From positions 1 to 46,353 of the forward strand of contig CAYVDB010000005.1 in the NCBI GenBank assembly GCA_964450705.1: a stretch of 46,353 bases of DNA. Direction: 5' to 3'. Made by a program: the position numbers and the translations under genes. Below the pieces are notes generated by a model. The model had not been told where the DNA came from. It worked only from the letters and a program-made list of their open reading frames with translations, and did no database searches. This DNA is from CAYVDB01 sp964450705. GTDB taxonomy: Bacteria > Patescibacteriota > Minisyncoccia > Phycocordibacterales > Zambryskibacteraceae. Positions 20,820-31,097 of this stretch are shown in pieces. How positions within the stretch are numbered: the first letter of the stretch is position 1; every line of letters starts with the position of its first letter.

Positions 20820-23800
20820 ATGTCCCAAAAAACAATAAAAAGGGAGAAGAAGTATTTTGGAAAGTTTAAGGAATCAATGTCAGAGATTCCTAATCTGGTC
20901 GAGTCCCAGATCGATTCGTTTCAGTGGCTAATAAAAGAGGGCCTCAAAGAAGTTTTTCAGGAGTACTCTTCTATCAAGGATTTTTCTGAAAAGAAATTCA
21001 CGCTTGATTTCGTTGGTTTTGAGCTTTCAGAGCCAAAGTACGACGAGTATTATGCAAAAGAGAATAAATTGTCTTACGAAGCTCCGCTCAAGGTTCGTGT
21101 TCGTTTGAAGAACCATATTCATAAGTCAGAGAAGGAGCAGGAGATCTTCATGGCAGATTTTCCTCTGATGACACCTCATGGGACTTTCGTTATCTCAGGG
21201 ATTGAACGAGTTATTGTTCCGCAACTTGCTCGTTCATTTGGGGTATTTTTTACCTCTCAAATGCTTCGTGGTCGCCAACTCTTTGGCGCGAAAGTTATTC
21301 CTTCACGAGGCGCATGGATAGAATTCGAAACTGATCTTGAGGGAGTGGTAAATGTTCGTATAGACAAAAAACGAAAATTCCCAGCAACAGTACTTCTTCG
21401 TGCTCTTGGGGCTAAGACAGATAAAGAAATCATTGACCTCTTTAAAGGTAATGAGTTTGCAAAAACTCATATTGAAAAGACTCTTTTGAAGGATCACGCC
21501 AAGACAGAAGAGGAAGCATTTATAGAGATCCACAAGAGACTTCGAGATGGTGATTTGGCAACGGCCGAGAATGCAAAAGAATTTTTCCAATCAATATTTG
21601 GGGCTGAGCGGTATGATCTTTCTAAAGTGGGTCGTTTCCGATTCAACAACCGTTTCGGAAAGAGTATGAAAGAAAGTGAAATTGATCGAAGAACTCTCGA
21701 TCTCGATGATGTGCGCGTTATTCTTGATCACATAATAAAACTTAATAATACTCCCGATTCTGAAGCAGATGATATCGATCATCTTGGAAGTCGACGAGTT
21801 CGATATGTTGGAGAGATGTTCCAGCAAAAGATTCGAGTTGGTATGTCTCAGATCAAGAGAAATATTCAGAATAGAATGTCGACTGTTGATACCGACGTAA
21901 CTTTACCTGTGCAGTTTATTTCTCCAAAACCTCTTCAGGCTCGTATAAAAGAATTCTTCACTACTAACCAGCTATCTCAGTTTATGCAACAAGAAAATGC
22001 GCTGACTGAAATTGAGCATCTCCGCACGCTTTCTGCTTTAGGACAAGGCGGTCTTAACCGCGCACGAGCCGGCTTTGAAGTTCGAGACGTGCACCCCTCT
22101 CATTACGGAAGACTTTGTCCTATTCATACTCCAGAAGGGCCAAACATCGGTCTTATCTTACGTCTTGCGGTATATGCTCGAGTCAATGAGTTCGGCATGA
22201 TTGAGACCCCATATGCAAAAGTTCGTGATGGAAAGCTTACCGGTGAGGTCGAGTTTCTTAATGCTTTGGAAGAAGAGAAATGGAATATCGCTCACGCGGC
22301 AACTCCTTATGATGAAAATGGAAAGATTACTGTCTCTGATGTTGAGGTTAGATTTGAAGGTAAGCCAATTTCTGTTCCAAAGACAAGTGTAAATTATATG
22401 GATGTTGCTACAAATCAAGCATTCTCTATTGCAACATCAATGATCCCATTCTTGAATCACGATGATGCTAACCGCGCACTCATGGGAAGTAATATGCAGA
22501 AGCAGGCAACGCCTTCGATTGTTCCCGAAGCGCCTCTAGTTGCAACCGGTATTGAGGGTGCCGCTATTCGTGATACAGGACGCCTTATTCTCGCCGAAGA
22601 TCCAGGAACTGTTACTTATGTCGATGGAAAGAAAATTATTGTAAAAAGTGAAAAAGGAAAAGAGCGTGAGTACAAGCTTGTTACTTTTTCTCGAACAAAC
22701 GGATTTACTGCTTTTCACCAAAGACCATCTGTTGCTATTGGGACAAAGGTAAAAAGAGGCGATGTACTTGCTGACACCTCATCGTCAGACCATGGAGAGA
22801 TGGCTCTTGGGCACAATATTCTTATTGCTTTCATGTCTTGGTCTGGAGCGAACTACGAGGACGCGATTATCGTATCTGAGCGTTTGGTACAGGAGAGTAA
22901 GTTTACTTCAATCCACATCGAGGAATTTGTGGTAAATGTTCGGGATACAAAGCTTGGTCCAGAAGTTACCACTTGCGACATACCAAATGTTGGAGAATCA
23001 AAATTGAAAAATCTTGCAGAAGACGGTGTTGTTCGCGTTGGTGCGGAAGTTCGTCCTGGTGATATCTTGGTTGGTAAGATTACTCCAAAAGGGGAAACCC
23101 AACTTACCCCAGAAGAACGACTTTTAAGATCTCTATTTGGAGAAAAAGCTCGTGATGTAAAAGATACTTCCAAGCGAATGGAAGGAGGGAAGCGTGGACG
23201 AGTTGTGTCTGTGCAGATTTTCTCACGAGAGAAAGGAGATAAACTTGAGAGTGGAATTATAAAGAGGATTCACATTGAAGTTGCTCAATTACGACATCTT
23301 CAAGTCGGGGATAAATTAGCCGGACGACACGGAAATAAAGGAGTTATTTCAAAGATTCTTCCTGTTGAAGATATGCCTTATATGGCTAACGGTACTCCAA
23401 TTGATATTATCCTTACTCCACTTGGAGTTCCGTCTCGTATGAATCTTGGACAGATTCTCGAGCTTCACCTAGGTCTTGCCGCGCACACTTTGGGATATCA
23501 AGCGATTGTCCCTCCATTTATCGGCGCTACAGATACTGAAATCAAAGGAGAGCTTGTTGCTGCTGGCTTTGCTGAGGATGGAAAGATGCCACTCTTTGAC
23601 GGAAGAACAGGCGAGGCCTTCAATCAACGGGTTGCTGTAGGGTATATGTACATATTGAAACTTCATCATATGGTGGAAGACAAGATCCATATGCGTTCTA
23701 TCGGACCATACTCTCTCATTACTCAACAACCACTTGGAGGTAAGGCTCAAGGGGGAGGACAGAGATTTGGAGAAATGGAAGTGTGGGCACTTCTAGGTCA

Positions 23801-24026
23801 TGGGGTAGCACATACTCTTCGAGAGATGTTGACGATCAAGTCAGACGATATTCTCGGAAGATCCGCAGCTTTCGATGCAATTGTTAAGGGCGAAGAAATT
23901 CAAAACACTAACACACCGGCTTCATTTAATGTGCTTCTTAACAATCTACGCGGGCTTGCGCTCGATGTAGAGTTGAAGAAAACGTCAGGGTCGACCAATG
24001 AAGAAGATACTCAAGAAGAAGCCTAG
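20820..24026 (+). CDS. rpoB: RNA polymerase beta subunit
   Basis: Core RNA polymerase subunit, 1068 residues, shorter than the 1342 of E. coli because lineage inserts are absent. Diagnostic stretches include PNLVESQIDSFQWLI, FFTTNQLSQFMQQENALTEI (the rifampicin region), RVHPSHYGRLCPIHTPEGPN-like RDVHPSHYGRLCP, GDKLAGRHGNKGVIS and the C-terminal GGKAQGGGQRFGEMEVWAL. In the rifampicin pocket the usual Asp516/His526 region reads FMQQENALTEIEHLRT, so Asp516 (E. coli) is Glu and His526 is Glu, a pattern that may reduce rifampicin binding. The ATG at 20820 gives the family start. rpoC follows after 25 bases. Confidence 0.97.
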   Translation: MSQKTIKREKKYFGKFKESMSEIPNLVESQIDSFQWLIKEGLKEVFQEYSSIKDFSEKKFTLDFVGFELSEPKYDEYYAKENKLSYEAPLKVRVRLKNHIHKSEKEQEIFMADFPLMTPHGTFVISGIERVIVPQLARSFGVFFTSQMLRGRQLFGAKVIPSRGAWIEFETDLEGVVNVRIDKKRKFPATVLLRALGAKTDKEIIDLFKGNEFAKTHIEKTLLKDHAKTEEEAFIEIHKRLRDGDLATAENAKEFFQSIFGAERYDLSKVGRFRFNNRFGKSMKESEIDRRTLDLDDVRVILDHIIKLNNTPDSEADDIDHLGSRRVRYVGEMFQQKIRVGMSQIKRNIQNRMSTVDTDVTLPVQFISPKPLQARIKEFFTTNQLSQFMQQENALTEIEHLRTLSALGQGGLNRARAGFEVRDVHPSHYGRLCPIHTPEGPNIGLILRLAVYARVNEFGMIETPYAKVRDGKLTGEVEFLNALEEEKWNIAHAATPYDENGKITVSDVEVRFEGKPISVPKTSVNYMDVATNQAFSIATSMIPFLNHDDANRALMGSNMQKQATPSIVPEAPLVATGIEGAAIRDTGRLILAEDPGTVTYVDGKKIIVKSEKGKEREYKLVTFSRTNGFTAFHQRPSVAIGTKVKRGDVLADTSSSDHGEMALGHNILIAFMSWSGANYEDAIIVSERLVQESKFTSIHIEEFVVNVRDTKLGPEVTTCDIPNVGESKLKNLAEDGVVRVGAEVRPGDILVGKITPKGETQLTPEERLLRSLFGEKARDVKDTSKRMEGGKRGRVVSVQIFSREKGDKLESGIIKRIHIEVAQLRHLQVGDKLAGRHGNKGVISKILPVEDMPYMANGTPIDIILTPLGVPSRMNLGQILELHLGLAAHTLGYQAIVPPFIGATDTEIKGELVAAGFAEDGKMPLFDGRTGEAFNQRVAVGYMYILKLHHMVEDKIHMRSIGPYSLITQQPLGGKAQGGGQRFGEMEVWALLGHGVAHTLREMLTIKSDDILGRSAAFDAIVKGEEIQNTNTPASFNVLLNNLRGLALDVELKKTSGSTNEEDTQEEA

Positions 24027-24051
24027 ATAACAATCTCAATCACGAACTATC

Positions 24052-27000
24052 ATGAATACTAAAAACAAAACAACAGAAAAAAAGGGCTTCGACATTTTAG
24101 GTCTTCGACTTGCTTCTCCAGACAGAATCAAGGAGTGGTCATTTGGTGAAATCACCAAGCCAGAGACAATAAACTATCGAACTCAAAGAAGTGAGAGAAA
24201 TGGATTGTTTGACGAGAAAATATTTGGTCCTGATAAAGACTATGAGTGTTACTGTGGTAAGTACCGCGGTATTCGCTATAAGGGAATCGTTTGTGAAAAG
24301 TGCGGAGTGGAAATTACCCGTTCTATTGTTCGTAGAGAGCGAATGGGGCATATTGAACTTGCAAGTCCTGTTTCTCACATCTGGTTCTTGAAATCTATGC
24401 CATCACGACTTGCTCTTGTAATGGGGATACCGTCAAGCGACCTTGAGAAGGTAATCTACTTTGCAGGCTATATCGTAACAAGCGTTTCTCAGGCAGAGAA
24501 GGAGAGGATTTTAAAGGATCTTGATTCAGAGTTTCGCTCAAAGGTTAAGGCGCTTCAAGATGAAAAATCAAAAGAAGCCCTGAAGGAATTACTTCTTTCT
24601 ACTAAGAAAGATATTGAGAGTCTTGTTCCTGGAAAGGTTCTTGATGAAGTTGAGTATCATACATTCTCCATGAAGTATGCGACTCTCTTTGAGGCAGGGA
24701 TTGGAGCGGAAGCTATTTACAATATTCTAAAGAAGCTCGACCTTGAATCTTTACTTACTACTCTTAAGGCAAGTCTTGAAAAAGCAAGTGCGCTTGAAAC
24801 TCCTAAAATTACCAAGCGCATTAGTGTAATTCAGCAACTTATAAACGGTAAGGTTAGACCAGAGTGGATGTTTCTAGTTAGAATACCTGTTATTCCTCCT
24901 GCATTACGTCCGATGGTTCCGCTTGATGGAGGTCGTTACGCAACCTCTGATGTTAATGACTTGTATCGCCGAGTTATAAACAGAAATAATCGTCTTAGAA
25001 AACTAAAGGAGATAAGTGCTCCAGATGTAATCTTGCGTAATGAAAAAAGAATTCTCCAAGAAGCAGTTGATGCCTTGATTGATAATTCGATTCGACATGG
25101 TAATGCTTTGTCCGCTGGAGCAAACCAAGCTCAAAGAAGGCCTTTGAAGTCTTTATCTGATAACTTGAAGGGCAAGAGAGGTCTTTTCCGACAGAATCTT
25201 CTTGGAAAACGTGTGGATTATTCAGGACGTTCTGTTATCGTGGTTGGCCCAGAACTCAAAATGCATGAATGTGGTCTTCCAAAACATATGGCCCTTGAGC
25301 TCTTCAAGCCTTTTGTTATCGGAGAGTTACTAAAAAGAGAGCTTGCGTTTAACATTCGTGGAGCGAGCCGTCTTATTGATGATGGTATACCAGAAGTTTG
25401 GGCAATTCTTGAAGATGTTATTAAAAGTAAGTATGTACTTTTAAACCGAGCCCCAACACTCCACCGTCTTGGTATCCAGGCATTTAAGCCTGTTCTTATT
25501 GAAGGAAATGCAATACAAGTGCACCCGCTGGTCTGTACCGCCTTTAATGCCGATTTCGATGGAGATCAGATGGCAGTCCATGTTCCTCTTTCCGTAGAAG
25601 CTCAGATAGAAGCTCGGGAAATTATGGCTGCTGATAAAAATATCTTGAAACCGGGAAGTGGAGAGCCTACTGTTGTTGCAAAGCTCCTAGATATTGTTCT
25701 TGGTTGTTACTGGATGACAAAAGTTGTTCCAGGAGAAAAGGGCGAAGGAAAAATATTCCACACGCCAAATAGTGCAATCACTGGTTATGAGTTTGGAGAA
25801 GTTGGATTCAGGGCTCTCATAAAAGTACTTGGAACAGAAAATCAGAAATACGCTGCATTTGAAGGTAAGGTATTTGAAACGACAGTGGGGAGACTTCTTT
25901 TCAATAGCGTGCTTCCATCCGACTATCCATTCTTGAATCAAGAAGTAGACCAGAAAAAGATGGCGCTTTTGGTTGATGATCTTATTGAACGATACGGTGT
26001 CGATAAAGTGCCCCCAATCATGGATCGCATTAAGGCATTCGGATTCAAGTACACAACATACTCTGGTATTACGTGGGGTATAAATGACGTTCAGATTCCA
26101 GAAGGTAAAGATGCGATTATAAAGAAGGCGCGAGCGCAAGCTGATGAAGTTATAAGTCAGTTCAATGCTGGGCTTCTTTCAGCTGAAGAGAGGTTAAGAA
26201 AGCATACTGAAATATGGCACGGAGCAAAAGGAGAAGTTGAAAAGCTTGTTCCTGAGGCGCTTGATTCAAACGGCCCAGTAAATGACATGTTGAGATCTCG
26301 CGCTCGAGGATCTGTTGCACAGCTTACTCAAATGGCTGGGATGAAGGGTCTTATCACCAATACTGCCGGAGAGACTATTGAATTTCCAATTATCTCTTGT
26401 GCTAAAGAAGGTCTTTCTCCGCTTGAATACTTCATCACCACTCACGGAAGTCGAAAGGGTCTTACCGACACGGCGCTTAATACTGCGAAAGCTGGGTATC
26501 TCACGAGACGTCTTTTCGATGTTGCCCAAGATGCAATTGTCTCCGAGGAGGATTGCGGGACAAAAGATTTTATTGTTATCAGCTCAAAGAATTCTGCTGG
26601 TCTCGAAGCATCGTTAGCAAAAAATATCCGTGGGCGTTTCCTTGCTGAAGATGTAACGGCCTCAAGTGGAGAAGTGCTTTTCAAGAAAGGTCATCTTGTC
26701 TCAAAACATGATGCACAAACAATTGAGGCAAAAGGAGTTCCTCATGTTTCTGTTTTCTCTCCTCTAACATGTAAATCTTCCCAAGGTGTTTGTATTAAGT
26801 GTTACGGTGCCGATCTTGGAAAACATAAAGTGATTGATCTCGGTGAAGCAGTTGGAACTATTGCCGCACAAGCGATTGGTGAACCAGGTACTCAGCTTAC
26901 AATGAGAACGTTCCACGCAGGGGGAACCGCGTCTGTTGGAGGGGACATTACTCAAGGTTTGCCACGTGTCGAGGAAGTATTTGAAAATAGGACACCAAAA

Positions 27001-27705
27001 AATCCTGCAGTAGTTTCCCACGTTGATGGAACTGTTTCTGAAATTATCAAGGATGGGAACGAGAAGGTCATTGTAATTGTTCCAGAAGAGAGATCTAAGG
27101 TTAAGGATAAGATTGAGTATCCAGTTACTGCGGCTCGAATGGTTTTAGTTAAGGTTGGGGATACAGTACACAAAGGAGATCTTCTTACTGATGGGTCTGC
27201 CGATATCGACGAACTCTTCAAATACGGCGGAAGGGATGTCGCTCAGAACTACATCATTAGAGAAATCTCAAAACCATATGATCTTCAAGGAGAGACTGTG
27301 TCTCGAAAACATATTGAAGTGATCGTTAAGCAGATGTTTTCTCGTAAAAAAGTAAAAGATCCTGGAGAAACACATCTTTCTCGCGGTGATGTTGTCGAAC
27401 ATAACGATTTTGCGCTCGCAAATGCGTACGCTCGAGAGAAGGGTCTTACTGAAGCAAAAGCGGACGATATACTGATGGGTATTACTGAAGTTTCACTTTC
27501 TCGACGAAGTTTCTTGTCGGCCGCATCATTCCAGCATACAACTCGAGTCCTCATTGCCGCTGCAATTAGAGGTGTTGACGACGAACTTACTGGGCTTAAA
27601 GAAAACGTCATCATTGGCCGTTTGATTCCTGCTGGAACCGGCTTTAAAGAGAGTCCGAAGCACGAGCTTGTGAGTAGAGTAGAAAGAGAAGGTAATCAAG
27701 AGTAG
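24052..27705 (+). CDS. rpoC: RNA polymerase beta' subunit
   Basis: Catalytic core subunit, 1217 residues. The N-terminal zinc finger is CYCGKYRGIRYKGIVCEKCG. The active-site motif NADFDGDQMAVHVPLS binds the catalytic magnesium. The bridge-helix and trigger-loop region is EGLSPLEYFITTHGSRKGL and later GEPGTQLTMRTFHAGG. The second zinc site is in CGTKDF and CKSSQGVCIKCYG. No ribosome binding site precedes the ATG; it is co-transcribed with rpoB. Confidence 0.97.
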   Translation: MNTKNKTTEKKGFDILGLRLASPDRIKEWSFGEITKPETINYRTQRSERNGLFDEKIFGPDKDYECYCGKYRGIRYKGIVCEKCGVEITRSIVRRERMGHIELASPVSHIWFLKSMPSRLALVMGIPSSDLEKVIYFAGYIVTSVSQAEKERILKDLDSEFRSKVKALQDEKSKEALKELLLSTKKDIESLVPGKVLDEVEYHTFSMKYATLFEAGIGAEAIYNILKKLDLESLLTTLKASLEKASALETPKITKRISVIQQLINGKVRPEWMFLVRIPVIPPALRPMVPLDGGRYATSDVNDLYRRVINRNNRLRKLKEISAPDVILRNEKRILQEAVDALIDNSIRHGNALSAGANQAQRRPLKSLSDNLKGKRGLFRQNLLGKRVDYSGRSVIVVGPELKMHECGLPKHMALELFKPFVIGELLKRELAFNIRGASRLIDDGIPEVWAILEDVIKSKYVLLNRAPTLHRLGIQAFKPVLIEGNAIQVHPLVCTAFNADFDGDQMAVHVPLSVEAQIEAREIMAADKNILKPGSGEPTVVAKLLDIVLGCYWMTKVVPGEKGEGKIFHTPNSAITGYEFGEVGFRALIKVLGTENQKYAAFEGKVFETTVGRLLFNSVLPSDYPFLNQEVDQKKMALLVDDLIERYGVDKVPPIMDRIKAFGFKYTTYSGITWGINDVQIPEGKDAIIKKARAQADEVISQFNAGLLSAEERLRKHTEIWHGAKGEVEKLVPEALDSNGPVNDMLRSRARGSVAQLTQMAGMKGLITNTAGETIEFPIISCAKEGLSPLEYFITTHGSRKGLTDTALNTAKAGYLTRRLFDVAQDAIVSEEDCGTKDFIVISSKNSAGLEASLAKNIRGRFLAEDVTASSGEVLFKKGHLVSKHDAQTIEAKGVPHVSVFSPLTCKSSQGVCIKCYGADLGKHKVIDLGEAVGTIAAQAIGEPGTQLTMRTFHAGGTASVGGDITQGLPRVEEVFENRTPKNPAVVSHVDGTVSEIIKDGNEKVIVIVPEERSKVKDKIEYPVTAARMVLVKVGDTVHKGDLLTDGSADIDELFKYGGRDVAQNYIIREISKPYDLQGETVSRKHIEVIVKQMFSRKKVKDPGETHLSRGDVVEHNDFALANAYAREKGLTEAKADDILMGITEVSLSRRSFLSAASFQHTTRVLIAAAIRGVDDELTGLKENVIIGRLIPAGTGFKESPKHELVSRVEREGNQE

Positions 27706-27759
27706 TTTTGGTTTTGTTTATATCTGGGCTGTGCGGGAAGAGTAAACAAATAACTTGTC

Positions 27760-29499
27760 ATGTCTTCCTCATCTGTAGAAAAAATTAAAGAGCGTCTCTC
27801 CATATCAGATGTGATTGGGACGTATATTAAACTTGAAAAGGCGGGCCTCAATTTTAAAGCTCGATGCCCTTTTCATAATGAAAAAACACCATCATTTTTC
27901 TTGTCGTCTTCTCGCAATACGTATTATTGTTTTGGTTGTGGAGCAAAAGGGGATATTTTCACTTTTGTCGAGGAGTTTGAAGGGGTTGATTTTGTAGCCG
28001 CGCTTACATTATTGGCTGACCGTGCAGGAGTTACTCTCGAGGCTTTTGAGCCAAAAGAGAAAGGCGAGAAGGAAGAACTTTATAAAGTCTTAGAAGCCGC
28101 AACAGTTTTTTTTGAAACTGAACTTGAGAAAAATAGTAAAGCCAAAGAGTACCTTGTTTCGAGGGGTCTTTCGATGGAGTCTATTAAGAGGTGGAGAATT
28201 GGGTATGCGCCTAATGAATGGCGTTTGCTTTCAACAGAGCTTATTAGTAAAGGCGCCTCAAGGATTCGCCTTGAAACAGCTGGTCTTATAAAACGCGGAA
28301 CCAAAGATGGAACAGATGGTTTCTATGACGTATTTCGAGGGCGTATAATTTTTCCCATTAAAGATTCTTCAGGGAGAGTCATTGCCTTTAGTGGAAGAAT
28401 ATTTGATGACGTACCAGATGCTCCCAAGTACCTTAATAGTCCGGAGACACCGCTTTTTGTTAAGTCTGAAACTTTATACGGTTTTGATGTAGCAAAAGTT
28501 CCTGTTCGTAAAAAGGACTACTCTCTTCTTGTTGAAGGTCAAATGGATTTACTGCTTTGTCATCAGGCCGGCTTTGATAATGCCCTTGCTTCATCGGGTA
28601 CAGCGTTTACCGAGGGGCACCTCTTGAAATTGAAACGACTATCAAACCGCATTATGTTTGTCTTTGATGGTGATAACGCTGGGTTTGGTGCAAGTCTGAA
28701 AGGAGGACTTCTCGCTCTTTCTTTAGGCTTTGAAGTAAAGTTTGCTTCTTTGCCGAAGGGCTTGGATCCGGCAGATCTAATTGCGAAAGATGTAGAAATG
28801 TTTCGGGATGCATTAAAAAATTCAAAACATATAATTGATTTTCATTTGGATACATTGATTGAAACGGGAGTATCGGGTCGTGGGCTTTTAAAGGAAGTAG
28901 AAAAAAAGATTCTGCCTTACGTGCTTCTTCTTAACAGCTCTATTGAACAATCGCACTTTGTTTCTCAAATATCGAAAAAAACTGGAATTCCAGAAAGTGC
29001 TATTTGGCAGGATATTCGCAATCAGAAAATTAATCCAAGAAACTCTCAACAAAAAGTTTCTCCTGGACAAGATGCTCCAAATTCAGAGGTTTTGAAAAGA
29101 AGAAATTATGTTGAGCGTAGGCTTGTCGGCATATTATTCTGGCAAGAATCAGAAAAAGAAAAATCTATCGACACTGATAAGCTGCGTATTTCACTCGTTT
29201 CTCTTATTGGCGATAAAGAATTTGTTGGGCTTCTTGAGCATTATAAAGGTATTCGCGAAGAATTAATTTTTGAAGCAGAGTCATATTATGGAGATTCTTC
29301 GCGAATTACAAAAGAGATTGAAGAGCTCTCAATCAATCTTACAGAAGATATCTTGCGTGAAAGGTTTGTAGAAATCATGAGAGCGCTCGATAAGGCTGAA
29401 AAGGCAAAAGATGAGACAAGCGCAAAACAATTATTAAAAGAAGGCCAAGATATTACACAGAAATTAAGTGAATTGTCAGAGAAAAGGAGGGCAACATAA
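27760..29499 (+). CDS. dnaG: DNA primase
   Basis: Synthesises RNA primers at the fork; 579 residues. The N-terminal zinc finger is CPFHNEKTPSFF followed by CFGCGAKGD. The TOPRIM core shows LLVEGQMDLLLCHQAGF and FDGDNAG. The C-terminal helicase-binding part is poorly conserved, as usual. It sits 54 bases after rpoC and 42 before rpoD. This resembles the dnaG-rpoD half of the macromolecular-synthesis operon, here joined to rpoBC instead of rpsU. Confidence 0.96.
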   Translation: MSSSSVEKIKERLSISDVIGTYIKLEKAGLNFKARCPFHNEKTPSFFLSSSRNTYYCFGCGAKGDIFTFVEEFEGVDFVAALTLLADRAGVTLEAFEPKEKGEKEELYKVLEAATVFFETELEKNSKAKEYLVSRGLSMESIKRWRIGYAPNEWRLLSTELISKGASRIRLETAGLIKRGTKDGTDGFYDVFRGRIIFPIKDSSGRVIAFSGRIFDDVPDAPKYLNSPETPLFVKSETLYGFDVAKVPVRKKDYSLLVEGQMDLLLCHQAGFDNALASSGTAFTEGHLLKLKRLSNRIMFVFDGDNAGFGASLKGGLLALSLGFEVKFASLPKGLDPADLIAKDVEMFRDALKNSKHIIDFHLDTLIETGVSGRGLLKEVEKKILPYVLLLNSSIEQSHFVSQISKKTGIPESAIWQDIRNQKINPRNSQQKVSPGQDAPNSEVLKRRNYVERRLVGILFWQESEKEKSIDTDKLRISLVSLIGDKEFVGLLEHYKGIREELIFEAESYYGDSSRITKEIEELSINLTEDILRERFVEIMRALDKAEKAKDETSAKQLLKEGQDITQKLSELSEKRRAT

Positions 29500-29541
29500 T
29501 AAGTTTAAATAATTAAATTAATAAGCACTAACAAAAATATC

Positions 29542-30783
29542 ATGGCTCAGAAAAAGAAAAAAAATATAAAAAAGGTTGCAAAAAAGAAAGTTATAAAAAC
29601 AAAAAAGATCGTAAAGAAGACCAAGAAGGCACAAAAGAAATCTCCTTTAAAAAAGAAGGCGCAGGTATCAAAGAAGGAAATAAAGACTCCTAAAGTTTCT
29701 AAAAAAGCTCAAGAGGTTGAGAATAAAGTTCAGGCTCTTATTGCTAAGGGCAAGCAAAAGGGGTTTGTCACCTATGATGAAATTCTCAAGCAGTTTCCTA
29801 CAATTGAGGAAGATATTGTTTTTTTGGAAGATTTTTATAACCGCCTTCATACAGGAGGCATAGATGTCTTAGAAGGAGGAGGGTTGCTTGATTTTGCAAA
29901 AGATGAAGAAGTTCCTTTGAGTAAGTATGAGTATAGCAAAGGGGATTCCTCTTATGACTCTATCCAAATGTATCTAAAAGAGATTGGGCAGTATCCTCTT
30001 ATTTCTGGAGCTCAAGAAAAGGAGCTCGCAAAGAGGATTGAGGCAGGAGACGAAGAAGCAAAAAATCTCCTTGCTCGGGCTAACTTGCGACTGGTTGTAT
30101 CTATTGCAAAGAAGTATGTCGGACGAAGTCCTGACCTAACCTTGCTTGACCTTATCCAAGAAGGAAATCTAGGCCTCTTTAAGGCGGTTGATAAGTTTGA
30201 TTGGACTAAGGGATACAAGTTTTCTACATATGCTACTTGGTGGATTAGACAGGCAATTACTAGAGCGCTTGCTGATCAGTCCCGAACTATTCGTGTTCCT
30301 GTGCACATGGTGGAAACTATCGCCAAATACAAACAAGTAGTTCGAAGACTTACCCAGGATCTTGGAAGGGATCCACTTGCGGAAGAGATTGCCACTGAGA
30401 TGAATATGGAAGTTGATAAGATCTACCAAATAGAAAAAATTGATCAAGCAACTGTTTCTCTTGAATCTCCTGTAGGAGAAGATGCTGATGATGGAAAGAG
30501 TAAGCTCGGAGATTTTCTTGCTGATGACAAGATTTTGTCTCCAGATCAAGAATCTTCCAGGAGAATCATCGCTGATCAAGTTCGAGAGATTTTAAGCGAT
30601 CTTCCTCCTAAAGAGAGAAAAATTCTTGAGATGCGACATGGCCTTGTAGACGGCATTACTCATACGCTTGAAGAAGTAGGGAAGGTCTTTGGTGTTACAA
30701 GAGAGCGTATCAGGCAGATTGAAGCCAAAGCTCACGAAAAAATCCGACAAAACGAGAAAATAAATCGTCTCAGAAATTATTAA
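29542..30783 (+). CDS. rpoD: Principal sigma factor (sigma-70/RpoD)
   Basis: 413 residues. The first about 57 residues are an exceptionally Lys-rich tail (KKKKNIKKVAKKKVIKTKKI). Region 1.1 follows (KGFVTYDEILKQFPTIEE). Region 1.2/2 has DSIQMYLKEIGQYPLI, RLVVSIAKKYVGR, DLIQEGNLGLFKAVDKFDW and KFSTYATWWIRQAITRA (-10 recognition). Region 3 and region 4 follow (HTLEEVGKVFGVTRERIRQI, -35 recognition). The conserved -10 and -35 recognition motifs agree with the many TTGACA/TATAAT promoters in the window. Ends against a terminator serving the opposite gene. Confidence 0.96.
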   Translation: MAQKKKKNIKKVAKKKVIKTKKIVKKTKKAQKKSPLKKKAQVSKKEIKTPKVSKKAQEVENKVQALIAKGKQKGFVTYDEILKQFPTIEEDIVFLEDFYNRLHTGGIDVLEGGGLLDFAKDEEVPLSKYEYSKGDSSYDSIQMYLKEIGQYPLISGAQEKELAKRIEAGDEEAKNLLARANLRLVVSIAKKYVGRSPDLTLLDLIQEGNLGLFKAVDKFDWTKGYKFSTYATWWIRQAITRALADQSRTIRVPVHMVETIAKYKQVVRRLTQDLGRDPLAEEIATEMNMEVDKIYQIEKIDQATVSLESPVGEDADDGKSKLGDFLADDKILSPDQESSRRIIADQVREILSDLPPKERKILEMRHGLVDGITHTLEEVGKVFGVTRERIRQIEAKAHEKIRQNEKINRLRNY

Positions 30784-30790
30784 AAAAATA

Positions 30791-30809
30791 ACCCATCGAG
30801 AAGATGGGT
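30791..30809 (-). terminator. Intrinsic terminator of gene 30809-31003
   Basis: ACCCATC (30791-30797), loop GAGAA, GATGGGT (30803-30809). The minus strand continues with TATTTTTTTA. The gene's TGA begins at the stem edge. rpoD, on the other strand, has no U-run here. Confidence 0.8.
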
Positions 30810-31003
30810 CAGAAGAGAAACTCCAGTAGCATTCCGATGAAAAGAAATGACATGCCACCAAGGAATGTAAGGAAACCTCTTCTGGCTTGGTATTTGTAGA
30901 TCGTGCCTTGTTGTGCCCGATTTAGATATATGACGTACATGAGGCTACCCAGCACAGAAATCAAGGCGATTACATAGCATGTTCTCGTTGCAAAAAAGAG
31001 CAC
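30809..31003 (-). CDS. Small two-pass membrane protein, unknown
   Basis: A 64-residue protein with two membrane helices (CYVIALISVLGSLMYVIYL and FLTFLGGMSFLFIGMLLEFL) joined by a basic loop (NRAQQGTIYKYQARRG), an inside-facing hairpin. No family recognised. GTG start with GGAGG six bases upstream; promoter at 31031-31058 and terminator after the stop. It is convergent with rpoD and divergent from the uvrD-type gene. Confidence 0.68.
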   Translation of the reverse strand: MLFFATRTCYVIALISVLGSLMYVIYLNRAQQGTIYKYQARRGFLTFLGGMSFLFIGMLLEFLF

Positions 31004-31030
31004 CCCGTCCTCCAGAGAAAGTCTCTGTAA

Positions 31031-31058
31031 TTTCTAACACTTATTTCAAAAAAGTCAA
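31031..31058 (-). promoter_or_regulatory. Promoter of gene 30809-31003
   Basis: Minus strand TTGACT (31053-31058), 16-base spacer, TAGAAA (31031-31036). Confidence 0.55.
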
Positions 31059-31081
31059 ATATAGTAAGGTGGGCGTCGTGA

Positions 31082-31087
31082 TACAAT
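31082..31087 (+). promoter_or_regulatory. -10 element of the helicase-nuclease gene
   Basis: TACAAT, ten bases before the ATG at 31098. No clear -35. Confidence 0.4.
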
Positions 31088-31097
31088 TTCTCTATAT

